6,255 bases of DNA, from NCBI GenBank assembly GCA_002369175.1, contig DFES01000218.1, positions 1 through 6,255 on the forward strand, read 5' to 3'. Positions within the stretch are counted from its first letter, which is position 1. Each line of letters begins with the position of its first letter. This stretch comes from Selenomonadaceae bacterium UBA3796 (GTDB lineage: Bacteria > Bacillota > Negativicutes > Selenomonadales > Selenomonadaceae). The notes beneath the pieces are model-generated. The model searched no databases. It had not been told where the DNA came from and was given only the letters and a program-made list of their open reading frames with translations. Of the stretch, positions 1 to 6,255 are shown piece after piece. The position numbers and the translations under genes were made by a program.

Positions 1-69
1 TCCAATTTTTGTTGACAAGTGCACCTTTCTGGAAAATATACGTTTCGATGACTTCCGGGAATCACCGTC

Positions 70-119
70 AAAAAAGCCCCCGGGTTTGCTGATCAAGCGC
101 AGCAGGCCCAGGGGCTTTT
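70..119 (-). terminator. Rho-independent terminator after galM
   Basis: A long hairpin lies 29 bases past the galM stop. Bases 72-91 pair with 100-119 around an 8-base loop (92-99), with one C/A mismatch (81 against 110) and two G-T pairs. Read on the minus strand, the GC-rich stem runs into six T residues (75-70), the classical intrinsic terminator pattern. It would end the whole minus-strand operon. In the plus direction the stem is followed by only four T residues, so it could also act weakly on a convergent gene to the left. Confidence 0.9.
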
Positions 120-147
120 CCATGTTCGAGTGATTACCTTCGTCTCT

Positions 148-1275
148 TCATTTTTTCAATTTCAACACGTACACCGTCTGCCCCTTCCAGACTTCTCCCT
201 TGCGGAGAATCGGCTGCGGGAAATTCGGATGGTTCGGGGCATCCGGATAGAACTGGGTCTCCAGACAGAAGCCCGTGCGCGGCGGGAAGATTACCCCGTC
301 CTTGCCTACCACGTCCCCCTTCAGGGAATTTCCCGTGTAGAACTGGACGCCGGGCATGGTGGTGAAGGCGGTAAGGGTAAGGCCGGACTTCACGCCCTCC
401 GCATATGCGGCCTTTTTGAGTCCGCCCTCGTTGTAATCAATGGGGCAGCCGGGATCAAAGCCGAACATCCCCAGCTCCATCTCGATCTCCGGCACCTCGT
501 CCCGCACACAGTAATTATGGTCATAGCCCCCGGCATTCCTGAGCTGGTCGAAATCATCGTCAATGTGCGCTCCGATCGGAGTGAGCTGCCGCAGATCCAT
601 GGGAGTCCCCTCCACCGGCAGAATCCTGCCATCGGGCAACGACGCTTCATTTGCCCAGGTGTACGTATCCGCGAAAATCTGGATTTTCTGCTCCAGCACG
701 GAACCGGAAGCAAAGCCGTCCAGATTGAAATAGGTGTGGTTCGTGAGGTTGCAGACCGTATCCTCCTCCGCTGCCGCCTCATAACGGATACTCAGCTCAT
801 TGTCATTGGACAGGGAATAGATGACGGTCACCTTGAGGGTTCCGGGATAGCCGCCCTCTCCGTCGGGGCTGGTATAGGTGAACCTGACCCCCTCCGGTGT
901 TGCCTCCCCCTGCCAGAACTGCCTGTCGAAACTGGCAAAGCCTCCATGAATGTGATGCTGCTTCTCCTTCCCGTGATTCTTGTCCAGCTCATACCGCTTC
1001 CCGTTCAGCGAAAAGGCTGCATTGCTGATGCGGTTGGCATAACGCCCCATGGTCGCTCCCATCCGCGCCGTGTCCTTTTCATATCCCGCAGCATCCCCAT
1101 AGCCGAGCACCACATCCATCGGCTTGTACTCCCCGTCGCGAATGCGCCAGGAAACCAGTCTTGCGCCGTAGTCGATGACCTTGGCCTCCGTCCCCTTCGT
1201 ATTCCTGAGCGTATAGGCAAATACCTCCCGCCCGTCGCTGAACTTTCCAAAAGATTCCTTCCGAATCGTTGCCAT
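148..1275 (-). CDS. galM: Aldose 1-epimerase (mutarotase)
   Basis: This 375-residue cytoplasmic mutarotase interconverts the alpha and beta anomers of glucose and galactose, the entry step to the Leloir pathway. Family hallmarks are visible: GRYANRI (about 77-83), HHIHGG (107-112, with substrate-binding His), NLTNHTYFNLDG (from 176, H180 the expected catalytic acid), YDHNY (D252), TTMPGVQFYTGN, and CLETQFYPDAPNHP, where E339 is the expected catalytic base. The start at 1275 is chosen because a GAGGAGGGG ribosome-binding site (1291-1283) sits 7 bases upstream. An in-frame ATG at 1299 lies upstream of that site and is unlikely. The protein is somewhat longer than the usual 340-350 residues, with an acidic and glycine-rich insertion after the YDHNY motif. 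It is the last gene before the terminator, 58 bases after the EAL gene. No galK, galT or galE is in view, so the hexose it serves cannot be told from context. Confidence 0.95.
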   Translation of the reverse strand: MATIRKESFGKFSDGREVFAYTLRNTKGTEAKVIDYGARLVSWRIRDGEYKPMDVVLGYGDAAGYEKDTARMGATMGRYANRISNAAFSLNGKRYELDKNHGKEKQHHIHGGFASFDRQFWQGEATPEGVRFTYTSPDGEGGYPGTLKVTVIYSLSNDNELSIRYEAAAEEDTVCNLTNHTYFNLDGFASGSVLEQKIQIFADTYTWANEASLPDGRILPVEGTPMDLRQLTPIGAHIDDDFDQLRNAGGYDHNYCVRDEVPEIEMELGMFGFDPGCPIDYNEGGLKKAAYAEGVKSGLTLTAFTTMPGVQFYTGNSLKGDVVGKDGVIFPPRTGFCLETQFYPDAPNHPNFPQPILRKGEVWKGQTVYVLKLKK

Positions 1276-1301
1276 GCAAAAACCCCTCCTCATCTGCACA
1301 A

Positions 1302-1327
1302 AGCCTTCTCCTATTTGGGAGAAGGCT
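1302..1327 (-). other. Intercistronic hairpin between the EAL gene and galM
   Basis: A perfect 10-bp inverted repeat (1302-1311 with 1318-1327) and a 6-base loop begin a few bases after the stop codon of the EAL gene. On the minus strand the stem is followed by TTTGTG, only three T residues, so it looks like a weak terminator, an attenuator or an mRNA-stabilising hairpin. The galM ribosome-binding site lies outside the stem. It could lower galM expression relative to the upstream genes, or protect the 3' end of the upstream message. Which of these applies cannot be read from sequence. Confidence 0.6.
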
Positions 1328-1333
1328 GCTTTG

Positions 1334-3124
1334 CTACTTCATTCTCTTCCTCCGGGGCTTCTTCTCCTGCGGCTCCTCGTTTTCCATCGCCCTCTGCTCT
1401 TCCTGCTCCTGTTCCTCCAGCAGCTTCATGAACTCATCCGCCGGAAGGGGACGAGAGAAATAGTACCCCTGGATGTCCTGACAGCCCAACTCGGAAACGA
1501 TGTCCAGCTGTTTCTTCGTCTCCACGCCCTCCACGATGACCTGCATATCCAGTTCCCTTGACAGGCTCATGATGAACTTCAGTATGGCGTTGACCCTGCG
1601 GGAATGGCTCACCTCATGGGCAAAGCTCATATCCAGCTTCAGCACATCCACCGGCAGGTTCTTCAACATGCTCAGAGAGGAATGGCCGCTCCCGAAATCG
1701 TCCATGAGTATCACAAAACCCTGGGTGCGGAACTCCTTGATCACCGAAATGATCTTCTCCGGCTCGTCCATATAGGCTGTCTCCGTGATTTCAAGCTTCA
1801 GCATCCATGGCTCCAGCTCATACTTCTCCACCAAATCCAACAGGAACTGCAGGAGATCCAGATTGTAAAAATTCAACCGGGACACATTCACCGAGATAGG
1901 AATCACCTTGCCCAGCTTGTCCTTCTGTTCCTTCAGGAGCTGGCATACACCTTCCCAGACATAACGATCCACACGCATGATAAAACCGTTCCGCTCAAAG
2001 AGGGGGATGAAATATGACGGCAGAATCGTGCCGATCACGGGATGGATCCATCGCACCAATGCCTCCGCCCCGACGATTTTTTTCTGCTCCATATTGTAAA
2101 CCGCCTGCATGTAGATGCGGAACTGCTTCTCATGAAGACCGATCTCCATATCCCGCACCAGGGTCTGTTCCCGGAGCATGACCTCCCACATGCTGTCATC
2201 GTAATAGGCATACCGCTTCACATAGCTGCCCTTGATCTTGTTGAGCGCCATATGCGCCCAGTCGCACATGCGGTCCACGGGCAGGAAGGGATCCTGCACA
2301 GGATAGATACCGGCAAAAAAGCGGACGTTATGATTGATCCCAAGGCTCTTGATGTTGGCATCCAGCCCCTGGAGGAATTCCTCGATATGCAGCCGGCTGT
2401 CCGGAATGCAGACGGCGAAATGATCCGCTTCCAGCCGGGCGCAGACACCGCTTTCCCCCACGGCAGCAGACAGGTAGAAGCCCGCCGCCTTCAGGATGAC
2501 ATCTCCCGTCTCCATGTGGAAGAGGCTGTTGATGACCTTGAAGCAGCTGATATCCAGATAGACAATGTCATAAAGAGTACCGTTATTGCTCTTCATAACC
2601 TCTGCCGCCTTGCGGTAAAAGGACTCCCTGTTGTAAAGTCCCGTGAGGGTATCCGTATCCATATACCGCTTCATTTCCACGATTTCCTGATCCTGCGCCA
2701 TCTGGAGCAGCTTTCGCCATTCGTTCTCGTGCCGTCCCAGGACATTGCGCACACGAGAGCGCACCACCGTCGGATGGTAGGGCTTCGTGATGAAATCCGC
2801 CGCCCCCATCTCCATGGCCTTGGCCTCGCTCTCGTGGTCGATGTGCTCCAGCGTCGCCACTACGGGAACCTCCGAGGACTTCCCCGTCCTCTGCATGAGG
2901 GACAGGAACTCAAAACCGTCCATTCCCGGCATTTCCAATGCCAAAAGAATCACATTCACCGTCCCGGAAGACAACACGGACAGTGCCTCCTGCCCGCTTC
3001 CCGCCGCAAGAATCGTATAGTCATCCTCAAAGAACCGCCCCAGGGCTGTTCGATTGATCTCCACATTATCCACAATGAGCATTACCGGTTTCTCGTCCAC
3101 AATATCGCCTTCTTCCCGAAGCAT
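1334..3124 (-). CDS. Receiver-GGDEF-EAL protein, probable c-di-GMP phosphodiesterase
   Basis: This 596-residue cytoplasmic regulator has three domains. Residues about 13-130 form a receiver fold, but the phosphoacceptor Asp is Ala (A62 in LLALEMPGMDG) and the second acidic-pocket residue is Asn (D19-N20); K114 in TKP remains. Residues about 155-310 are a GGDEF domain starting with DTLTGLYNR, but the signature is EADHF (232-236) and no RxxD inhibitory site precedes it, so cyclase activity is not expected. Residues about 320-565 are an EAL domain with every expected catalytic motif: EALVRW (E354), N413, ExTE (E445), DDFGSG (D475-D476), K496, EGVE (E532) and QGYYF (Q552). A charged, low-complexity tail ends the protein. 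Hydrolysis of c-di-GMP to pGpG is therefore the likely activity. There is no signal peptide or membrane segment and no histidine kinase nearby. The start is uncertain: the ATG at 3124 has AGGTAGGA upstream, while a GTG at 3100 has GGAAGAAGG seven bases before it and would also give a complete receiver. Confidence 0.93.
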   Translation of the reverse strand: MLREEGDIVDEKPVMLIVDNVEINRTALGRFFEDDYTILAAGSGQEALSVLSSGTVNVILLALEMPGMDGFEFLSLMQRTGKSSEVPVVATLEHIDHESEAKAMEMGAADFITKPYHPTVVRSRVRNVLGRHENEWRKLLQMAQDQEIVEMKRYMDTDTLTGLYNRESFYRKAAEVMKSNNGTLYDIVYLDISCFKVINSLFHMETGDVILKAAGFYLSAAVGESGVCARLEADHFAVCIPDSRLHIEEFLQGLDANIKSLGINHNVRFFAGIYPVQDPFLPVDRMCDWAHMALNKIKGSYVKRYAYYDDSMWEVMLREQTLVRDMEIGLHEKQFRIYMQAVYNMEQKKIVGAEALVRWIHPVIGTILPSYFIPLFERNGFIMRVDRYVWEGVCQLLKEQKDKLGKVIPISVNVSRLNFYNLDLLQFLLDLVEKYELEPWMLKLEITETAYMDEPEKIISVIKEFRTQGFVILMDDFGSGHSSLSMLKNLPVDVLKLDMSFAHEVSHSRRVNAILKFIMSLSRELDMQVIVEGVETKKQLDIVSELGCQDIQGYYFSRPLPADEFMKLLEEQEQEEQRAMENEEPQEKKPRRKRMK

Positions 3125-3146
3125 CGAATCCTACCTGCTTGTATAT

Positions 3147-3164
3147 TCAACGTCCGGCAGGCAT
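3147..3164 (-). other. Possible 5-codon leader ORF ahead of the EAL gene
   Basis: In the 59-base gap between fbp and the EAL gene, a strong AAAGGAGG site (3175-3168) is followed after only three bases by ATG, encoding Met-Pro-Ala-Gly-Arg and a TGA stop. It has no other obvious gene to serve. Its first codons overlap the 5' arm of a weak stem (3157-3161 with 3134-3138) whose 3' arm includes part of the ribosome-binding site of the next gene. Translation of the mini-ORF could open that site. The spacing is shorter than ideal and the stem is only 5 bp, so chance is a real alternative. Confidence 0.3.
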
Positions 3165-3183
3165 TTCCCTCCTTTGTCTCATT

Positions 3184-5091
3184 TTATTCTTGCGGCTTCA
3201 AAAGGCCATTTTGATAGGCAAGGAGCAGATTGTAAAGATCCGTGATCTCATCCTGGATTTTCCTGCCCTCGTCCGTATCCCCGATGGTCGTGCGATAGTT
3301 CCGGAGCTCCACCGTCTCGGAAACGGACTCGATATCCCCGTTGTCCCGCAGCGCCATGCGCACATCGGCAATCTTCTGGTGCTGCAGAAGGCGAAGCCCA
3401 CGGGAGTTGGAAATCAGGGTATAGCCCGAAATCCCCGTCTTGCTGTGATACGCCTTGCAGAATCCCCCGTCAATGACGATGGCTTTTCCTCCGGCCTTCA
3501 CCGGAGTCTCCCCCTTCTTCACCTTCACAGGCACATGACCGTTGATGATATGCCCCCGTTCCGGCTTCAGGCCAAATTCCTTCAGCACCCGGTCGCAGGT
3601 CTCTTCCTCGTTGATGAGCTTGAAATAGGGATCGTTCGGTTCCTTCCACGTGCTCTTGTCCGTCAGGAAAGCCCGCTCAAAGGTTCGGAACTCCCGCCCC
3701 GCCACCGGTGAAATGAGGGCGCACCACAGGAAATACATGAAATCCAGCCCATCCTGACTGCGGTAAAGATAAGCTTTCCGCGCCCGCTGGTCGGCATAAT
3801 CGAAATATGCCTTCCCCTTGTAGGATTTCCCCTCGAAGATCACTTCACGAAAGCTTCCATCTTCATTCATGGGAACGCAGCCGTGGAACAGGAGATTCCC
3901 GTTGAACCTGGTGTAGATGCTCCCCTTCTTGTAGAGATAATCCACATGGCGCTGCAGAACCGCACTCTCCGTGAAGTAGGAACGCAGATCCGCAAGGACG
4001 GCCTGTTCCTCCTTGGTCAAACGGTACGGATCCTCCACATCCTCGTCAATGGTTGGGAAGTAAGCGCTCTTGAGCTCGTACCGTTTCCCATCCTCCAGCA
4101 CAGCACAGGAGGAACGGAAATCGATCTTGTCCAGCAACAGCCGGTGCTCCATACAGAAATCCGGATTGCGCCGGATGAGCTGACCCTCCAGCTTGAACAT
4201 CAGCATCGCGGCCGCCTTCTCTGCCGCCTTGATGGGGTTGGCATCGGGATAGCAGTGCGCCCCGAATGTGGTCAGAGGACGAAGGCTGATGCCATAGCCG
4301 CGCTCCAGTACATCCGTATTGTTGTAGCGCAGACTGTTCCTGACCACCGTAGCAATGCAGACTTCGCTGCCAAGAGCCGCCCCCATCCAGAGCACGTCAT
4401 GGTTCCCCCATTGGATATCCACGGAAGGATGCTCCATGAGAAGATTCAGGATCGCATCGGGGCGGTTCCCCCGGTCAAAAAAATCTCCCACGATATGAAG
4501 CCGATCCACTGCCAGCCGCTTCACCAACACCGTAAAAGCCTGGATAAAATCCGCACCGCTGTCAATCTGCACAATGGTGTCCAGCAGCCGTTTATGGTAA
4601 ACCAACTGTGCATTATCTGCCTCCGGCCGCGTATGCATGAGTTCTTCGATCACAGAAGCATACTTCTCCGGTATGAGTTCCTTCACCTTTGATGCAGGGT
4701 ACTTATAGGACATGAGCTTCGACAGCTCCAGAAGCTGCGCCAGATTCCTCCTGTACCATTCCGGCGTCGCCTTTCTCTCCGCCTGCATCTGCTCGACCTT
4801 TTCCCTGGGATAATAGATCAGCGTGCAGAACTCCGCCTTCTGCTCCTCCGTGAGCCGCGCGCCGAAAACATAGTCCACCTTCTCCCGAATGACCCCGGAG
4901 CAATTGTTGAGAATGTGGAAAAAAGAAGCATACTCTCCGTGGAGATCGCTCATGAAGTGCTCAATGCCCTTGGGAAGGTTGAGCCGGGACTGCAAGTGGA
5001 TCAGCTTGCTGTAAACGGCCTCCTTCGTAGGATACTTCTCCGCCATCAGCCGAAGTACCTTGCTGACACGCCCCTGATTCTGTGCTGCCAT
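3184..5091 (-). CDS. fbp: Fructose-1,6-bisphosphatase, class 3
   Basis: This 635-residue cytoplasmic enzyme hydrolyses fructose-1,6-bisphosphate to fructose-6-phosphate and phosphate, the committed step of gluconeogenesis. It belongs to the large Firmicutes class 3 family, which uses a metallophosphoesterase-type metal site. The metal motifs are all present: SDLHGEY (D49, H51), VGDFFDRG (D203, D206), WGNHD (N230, H231), HGCVPM and NGHVPV in the C-terminal half, then IDGGFCKAYHSKTGISGYTLI near the end. Length fits the family (B. subtilis Fbp is about 670 residues). The start at 5091 is chosen because AGGTGG (5102-5097) lies five bases upstream. The same frame is open up to 5580, but that stretch is the gtrA gene read out of frame and resembles no FBPase. 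The gene follows gtrA by 38 bases and precedes the EAL gene by 59, so co-transcription is likely. B. subtilis Fbp is known to be stimulated by phosphoenolpyruvate; whether this one is cannot be seen. Confidence 0.96.
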   Translation of the reverse strand: MAAQNQGRVSKVLRLMAEKYPTKEAVYSKLIHLQSRLNLPKGIEHFMSDLHGEYASFFHILNNCSGVIREKVDYVFGARLTEEQKAEFCTLIYYPREKVEQMQAERKATPEWYRRNLAQLLELSKLMSYKYPASKVKELIPEKYASVIEELMHTRPEADNAQLVYHKRLLDTIVQIDSGADFIQAFTVLVKRLAVDRLHIVGDFFDRGNRPDAILNLLMEHPSVDIQWGNHDVLWMGAALGSEVCIATVVRNSLRYNNTDVLERGYGISLRPLTTFGAHCYPDANPIKAAEKAAAMLMFKLEGQLIRRNPDFCMEHRLLLDKIDFRSSCAVLEDGKRYELKSAYFPTIDEDVEDPYRLTKEEQAVLADLRSYFTESAVLQRHVDYLYKKGSIYTRFNGNLLFHGCVPMNEDGSFREVIFEGKSYKGKAYFDYADQRARKAYLYRSQDGLDFMYFLWCALISPVAGREFRTFERAFLTDKSTWKEPNDPYFKLINEEETCDRVLKEFGLKPERGHIINGHVPVKVKKGETPVKAGGKAIVIDGGFCKAYHSKTGISGYTLISNSRGLRLLQHQKIADVRMALRDNGDIESVSETVELRNYRTTIGDTDEGRKIQDEITDLYNLLLAYQNGLLKPQE

Positions 5092-5129
5092 ATCCGCCAC
5101 CTCACATGTTTCTACTGTTTTTTCATCCG

Positions 5130-5528
5130 TCAACCCTTCAACGCTTTTCTCTTCATGACGTAGTTCCAGAAGGTCACCACGATGGTTGCCAAAATTTTCG
5201 CCACCATGTAGTGGATGGAACAGAAATCCACAAAAATCCACATACAAAGCTGATTGAGCCCCAAACCCGCAACACTGGAACCAATGAACAGCGTTGCCTG
5301 CCGCGCGGTCTGATGCCGCGCCGCCCGAAATACGAAGACCACACAGAGCCAGTAGTTGAAAATCACGGACACCGTAAAAGAAATCCCCGAAGAATACAGG
5401 TAGTAGAGCCCCACATATTCTGTCAAAGCGTAGAGTAGCCCATAGTCCAGAAGAAAGGACAGGCCTCCCACAATACAGAACCGAAAAATCTCCAAAAAAC
5501 GTTCCCTTGTCAATGCCATCCACCTCAT
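5130..5528 (-). CDS. GtrA-family four-helix membrane protein
   Basis: This small polytopic inner-membrane protein (132 residues as drawn) has four hydrophobic segments at about 15-38, 44-67, 79-100 and 106-124. It matches the GtrA (GtrA/DPMS-like) family: a FRFCIVGG start to helix 1 with D28 inside it, NYWLCVVFVF closing helix 2, and WNYVMKRK closing helix 4. Members are thought to help flip or present undecaprenyl-linked sugars during O-antigen, teichoic acid or glycan modification. The exact substrate is unknown, and no partner glycosyltransferase is in view. It is the first gene of the minus-strand operon. The start is ambiguous. ATG 5528 is drawn, but the predicted transcript would then have a leader of about 8 bases. 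The TTG at 5513 has AGGTGG (5525-5520) six bases upstream and a leader of about 23 bases, giving 127 residues, and may be the true start. ATG 5519 directly abuts that site. Confidence 0.88.
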   Translation of the reverse strand: MRWMALTRERFLEIFRFCIVGGLSFLLDYGLLYALTEYVGLYYLYSSGISFTVSVIFNYWLCVVFVFRAARHQTARQATLFIGSSVAGLGLNQLCMWIFVDFCSIHYMVAKILATIVVTFWNYVMKRKALKG

Positions 5529-5542
5529 TCATCCTTTGCTCT

Positions 5543-5571
5543 ATTTTAGCATAGCCGTACCGCCGGTTCAA
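5543..5571 (-). promoter_or_regulatory. Sigma-A-type promoter of the gtrA-fbp-EAL-galM operon
   Basis: On the minus strand a -35 TTGAAC (5571-5566) is followed by a 17-base spacer and a -10 TAAAAT (5548-5543), preceded by TGC as an extended -10. Both hexamers are close to consensus and the spacing is ideal. The transcript would begin near 5536, just upstream of the gtrA start candidates. Confidence 0.75.
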
Positions 5572-5618
5572 CCACAGCACAATTTATCCGATGCACCGTC
5601 CCATTTTGTCAGTTGTAA

Positions 5619-5647
5619 TTGCATTTTTGGACGTGCCTTGGTATGAT
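5619..5647 (+). promoter_or_regulatory. Sigma-A-type promoter of rmlA
   Basis: A -35 TTGCAT (5619-5624), a 17-base spacer and a -10 TATGAT (5642-5647) preceded by TGG (extended -10) point rightward. Transcription would start near 5654, leaving about 30 bases of leader that contain the TGGAGA ribosome-binding site. The promoter is back to back with the leftward one, with 47 bases between their -35 boxes. I see no clear operator in that gap. Confidence 0.72.
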
Positions 5648-5684
5648 ATGTGTAGAAAAGATATTTAAGAAATGGAGAATGAAT

Positions 5685-6255
5685 ATGAACAAGGGCATTA
5701 TTCTGGCCGGCGGTTCCGGCACGCGGCTCTATCCGCTGACGCGAGTGGTGAGCAAGCAGCTCATGCCGATTTATGACAAGCCGATGATATATTATCCTTT
5801 GAGCACGTTGATGCTGGCGGGCCTCAAGGATATCCTCGTCATCACGACGCCGGAGGACAATGAGAATTTCCGTCGTCTTCTGGGAGACGGAAGCCAGTGG
5901 GGCATTCAGATTTCCTATGCCGTGCAGCCTTATCCCGGAGGACTTGCCCAGGCCTTCCTGGTGGGAGAAGAATTCATTGCGGGAGAAGCCTGCGCCCTGG
6001 TGTTGGGAGATAACATCTTCTACGGCTCGGATCTCGCGGTTTCAGCCCAGCGCGCCGCGGCCAGGGAGGACGGCGCGACGGTGTTCGCCTACTATGTGAA
6101 GAATCCGAAGCGCTACGGCGTGGTGGAGTTCGACAAGGAAGGCAACGCCATCAGCCTCGAAGAGAAACCGGAACATCCAAAATCCAATTACGCAGTGACA
6201 GGACTGTATTTCTACGATAAGGACATCGTAGAGGTGGCGAAGTCCATCCAACCCT
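5685..6255 (+). CDS. rmlA: Glucose-1-phosphate thymidylyltransferase (partial, 3' end outside window)
   Basis: RmlA (RfbA) joins dTTP and glucose-1-phosphate to give dTDP-glucose and pyrophosphate, the first step of dTDP-L-rhamnose synthesis for surface polysaccharide. About 190 residues of the usual 290 or so are present and the frame is open to the window edge. Visible motifs are the nucleotide-binding loop LAGGSGTRLYPLT (7-19), SKQLMPIYDKPMIYYPLS (from 23), LLGDGSQWG, QPYPGGLAQAF, LGDNIFYG (107-114, D109 the expected metal ligand), RYGVVEFD, EEKP and SNYAVTGLYFYD. Start ATG 5685 has TGGAGA seven bases upstream and encodes MNKGIILAGG, as expected. It is transcribed away from the minus-strand operon, and rmlC, rmlB or rmlD commonly follow, but they would lie outside this window. 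I am confident of the family; distinguishing RmlA from close paralogues such as RffH is not possible from this part. Confidence 0.96.
   Translation, partial: MNKGIILAGGSGTRLYPLTRVVSKQLMPIYDKPMIYYPLSTLMLAGLKDILVITTPEDNENFRRLLGDGSQWGIQISYAVQPYPGGLAQAFLVGEEFIAGEACALVLGDNIFYGSDLAVSAQRAAAREDGATVFAYYVKNPKRYGVVEFDKEGNAISLEEKPEHPKSNYAVTGLYFYDKDIVEVAKSIQP

Noticed and set aside
12..42. TTGACA at 12-17 with TATACG at 37-42 as a plus-strand promoter
   Set aside because: The spacer is 19 bases, the -10 is poor, and it would fire straight into the terminator and the antisense of galM.
1..123. Open minus-strand frame from ATG 123 to the left edge, and a plus-strand open frame from base 2 to 133
   Set aside because: Both run through the terminator stem, and the minus-strand ATG has no well-spaced ribosome-binding site. 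The fragments are too short to judge; I cannot exclude a gene end at the edge.
130..1431. Long plus-strand open frame of 433 codons antisense to galM, and similar ones antisense to the EAL gene (2042-3214) and fbp (3883-4692)
   Set aside because: They mirror genes with clear family motifs. Their products are rich in His, Leu, Pro and Arg with no recognisable domain, as expected from the complement of GC-rich codons.
2218..2448. Short minus-strand open frames inside the EAL gene, fbp and galM in other frames
   Set aside because: They lie wholly within well-supported genes and their products are Arg/Ser-rich with no motif.
5092..5580. A 163-codon N-terminal extension of fbp in the same open frame, giving a 798-residue protein
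   Set aside because: It overlaps gtrA out of frame, its sequence is Cys/Phe/Gly-rich and unlike FBPase, and a good ribosome-binding site precedes 5091. Family length also fits the shorter form.

Overview
The window holds four genes on the minus strand, read from right to left, and one gene on the plus strand that runs off the right edge. The content suggests a Firmicute with moderately high GC. A class 3 (Firmicutes-type) fructose-1,6-bisphosphatase, strong purine-rich Shine-Dalgarno sites and sigma-A-like promoters point that way. The dTDP-sugar gene, the GtrA-type membrane protein and the GC-rich coding style would suit a member of the Negativicutes (Selenomonas-like). That placement is an inference from style and gene content, not from a marker gene.

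Layout from right to left. The plus-strand gene beginning at 5685 is rmlA/rfbA (glucose-1-phosphate thymidylyltransferase), cut by the window end. A 156-base divergent intergenic region (5529-5684) carries one good promoter for each direction. The minus strand then reads: a four-helix GtrA-family membrane protein (5528-5130); class 3 fbp (5091-3184); a receiver-GGDEF-EAL regulator (3124-1334); and galM, aldose 1-epimerase (1275-148). Gaps between these genes are only 38, 59 and 58 bases. No convincing terminator appears until the long GC-rich hairpin with a T-run at 70-119, so they probably form one operon.

Together the genes concern hexose phosphates and sugars for surface polymers. Fbp makes fructose-6-phosphate in gluconeogenesis, GalM interconverts anomers of free hexoses, RmlA starts dTDP-rhamnose synthesis from glucose-1-phosphate, and GtrA proteins are thought to help move lipid-linked sugars across the membrane. 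Among them sits a c-di-GMP protein whose receiver and GGDEF domains have both lost their key residues while its EAL phosphodiesterase motifs are complete. This is the most notable item. I see no new defence system, mobile element, CRISPR array or RNA gene. Most of the window is ordinary metabolic and signalling sequence.
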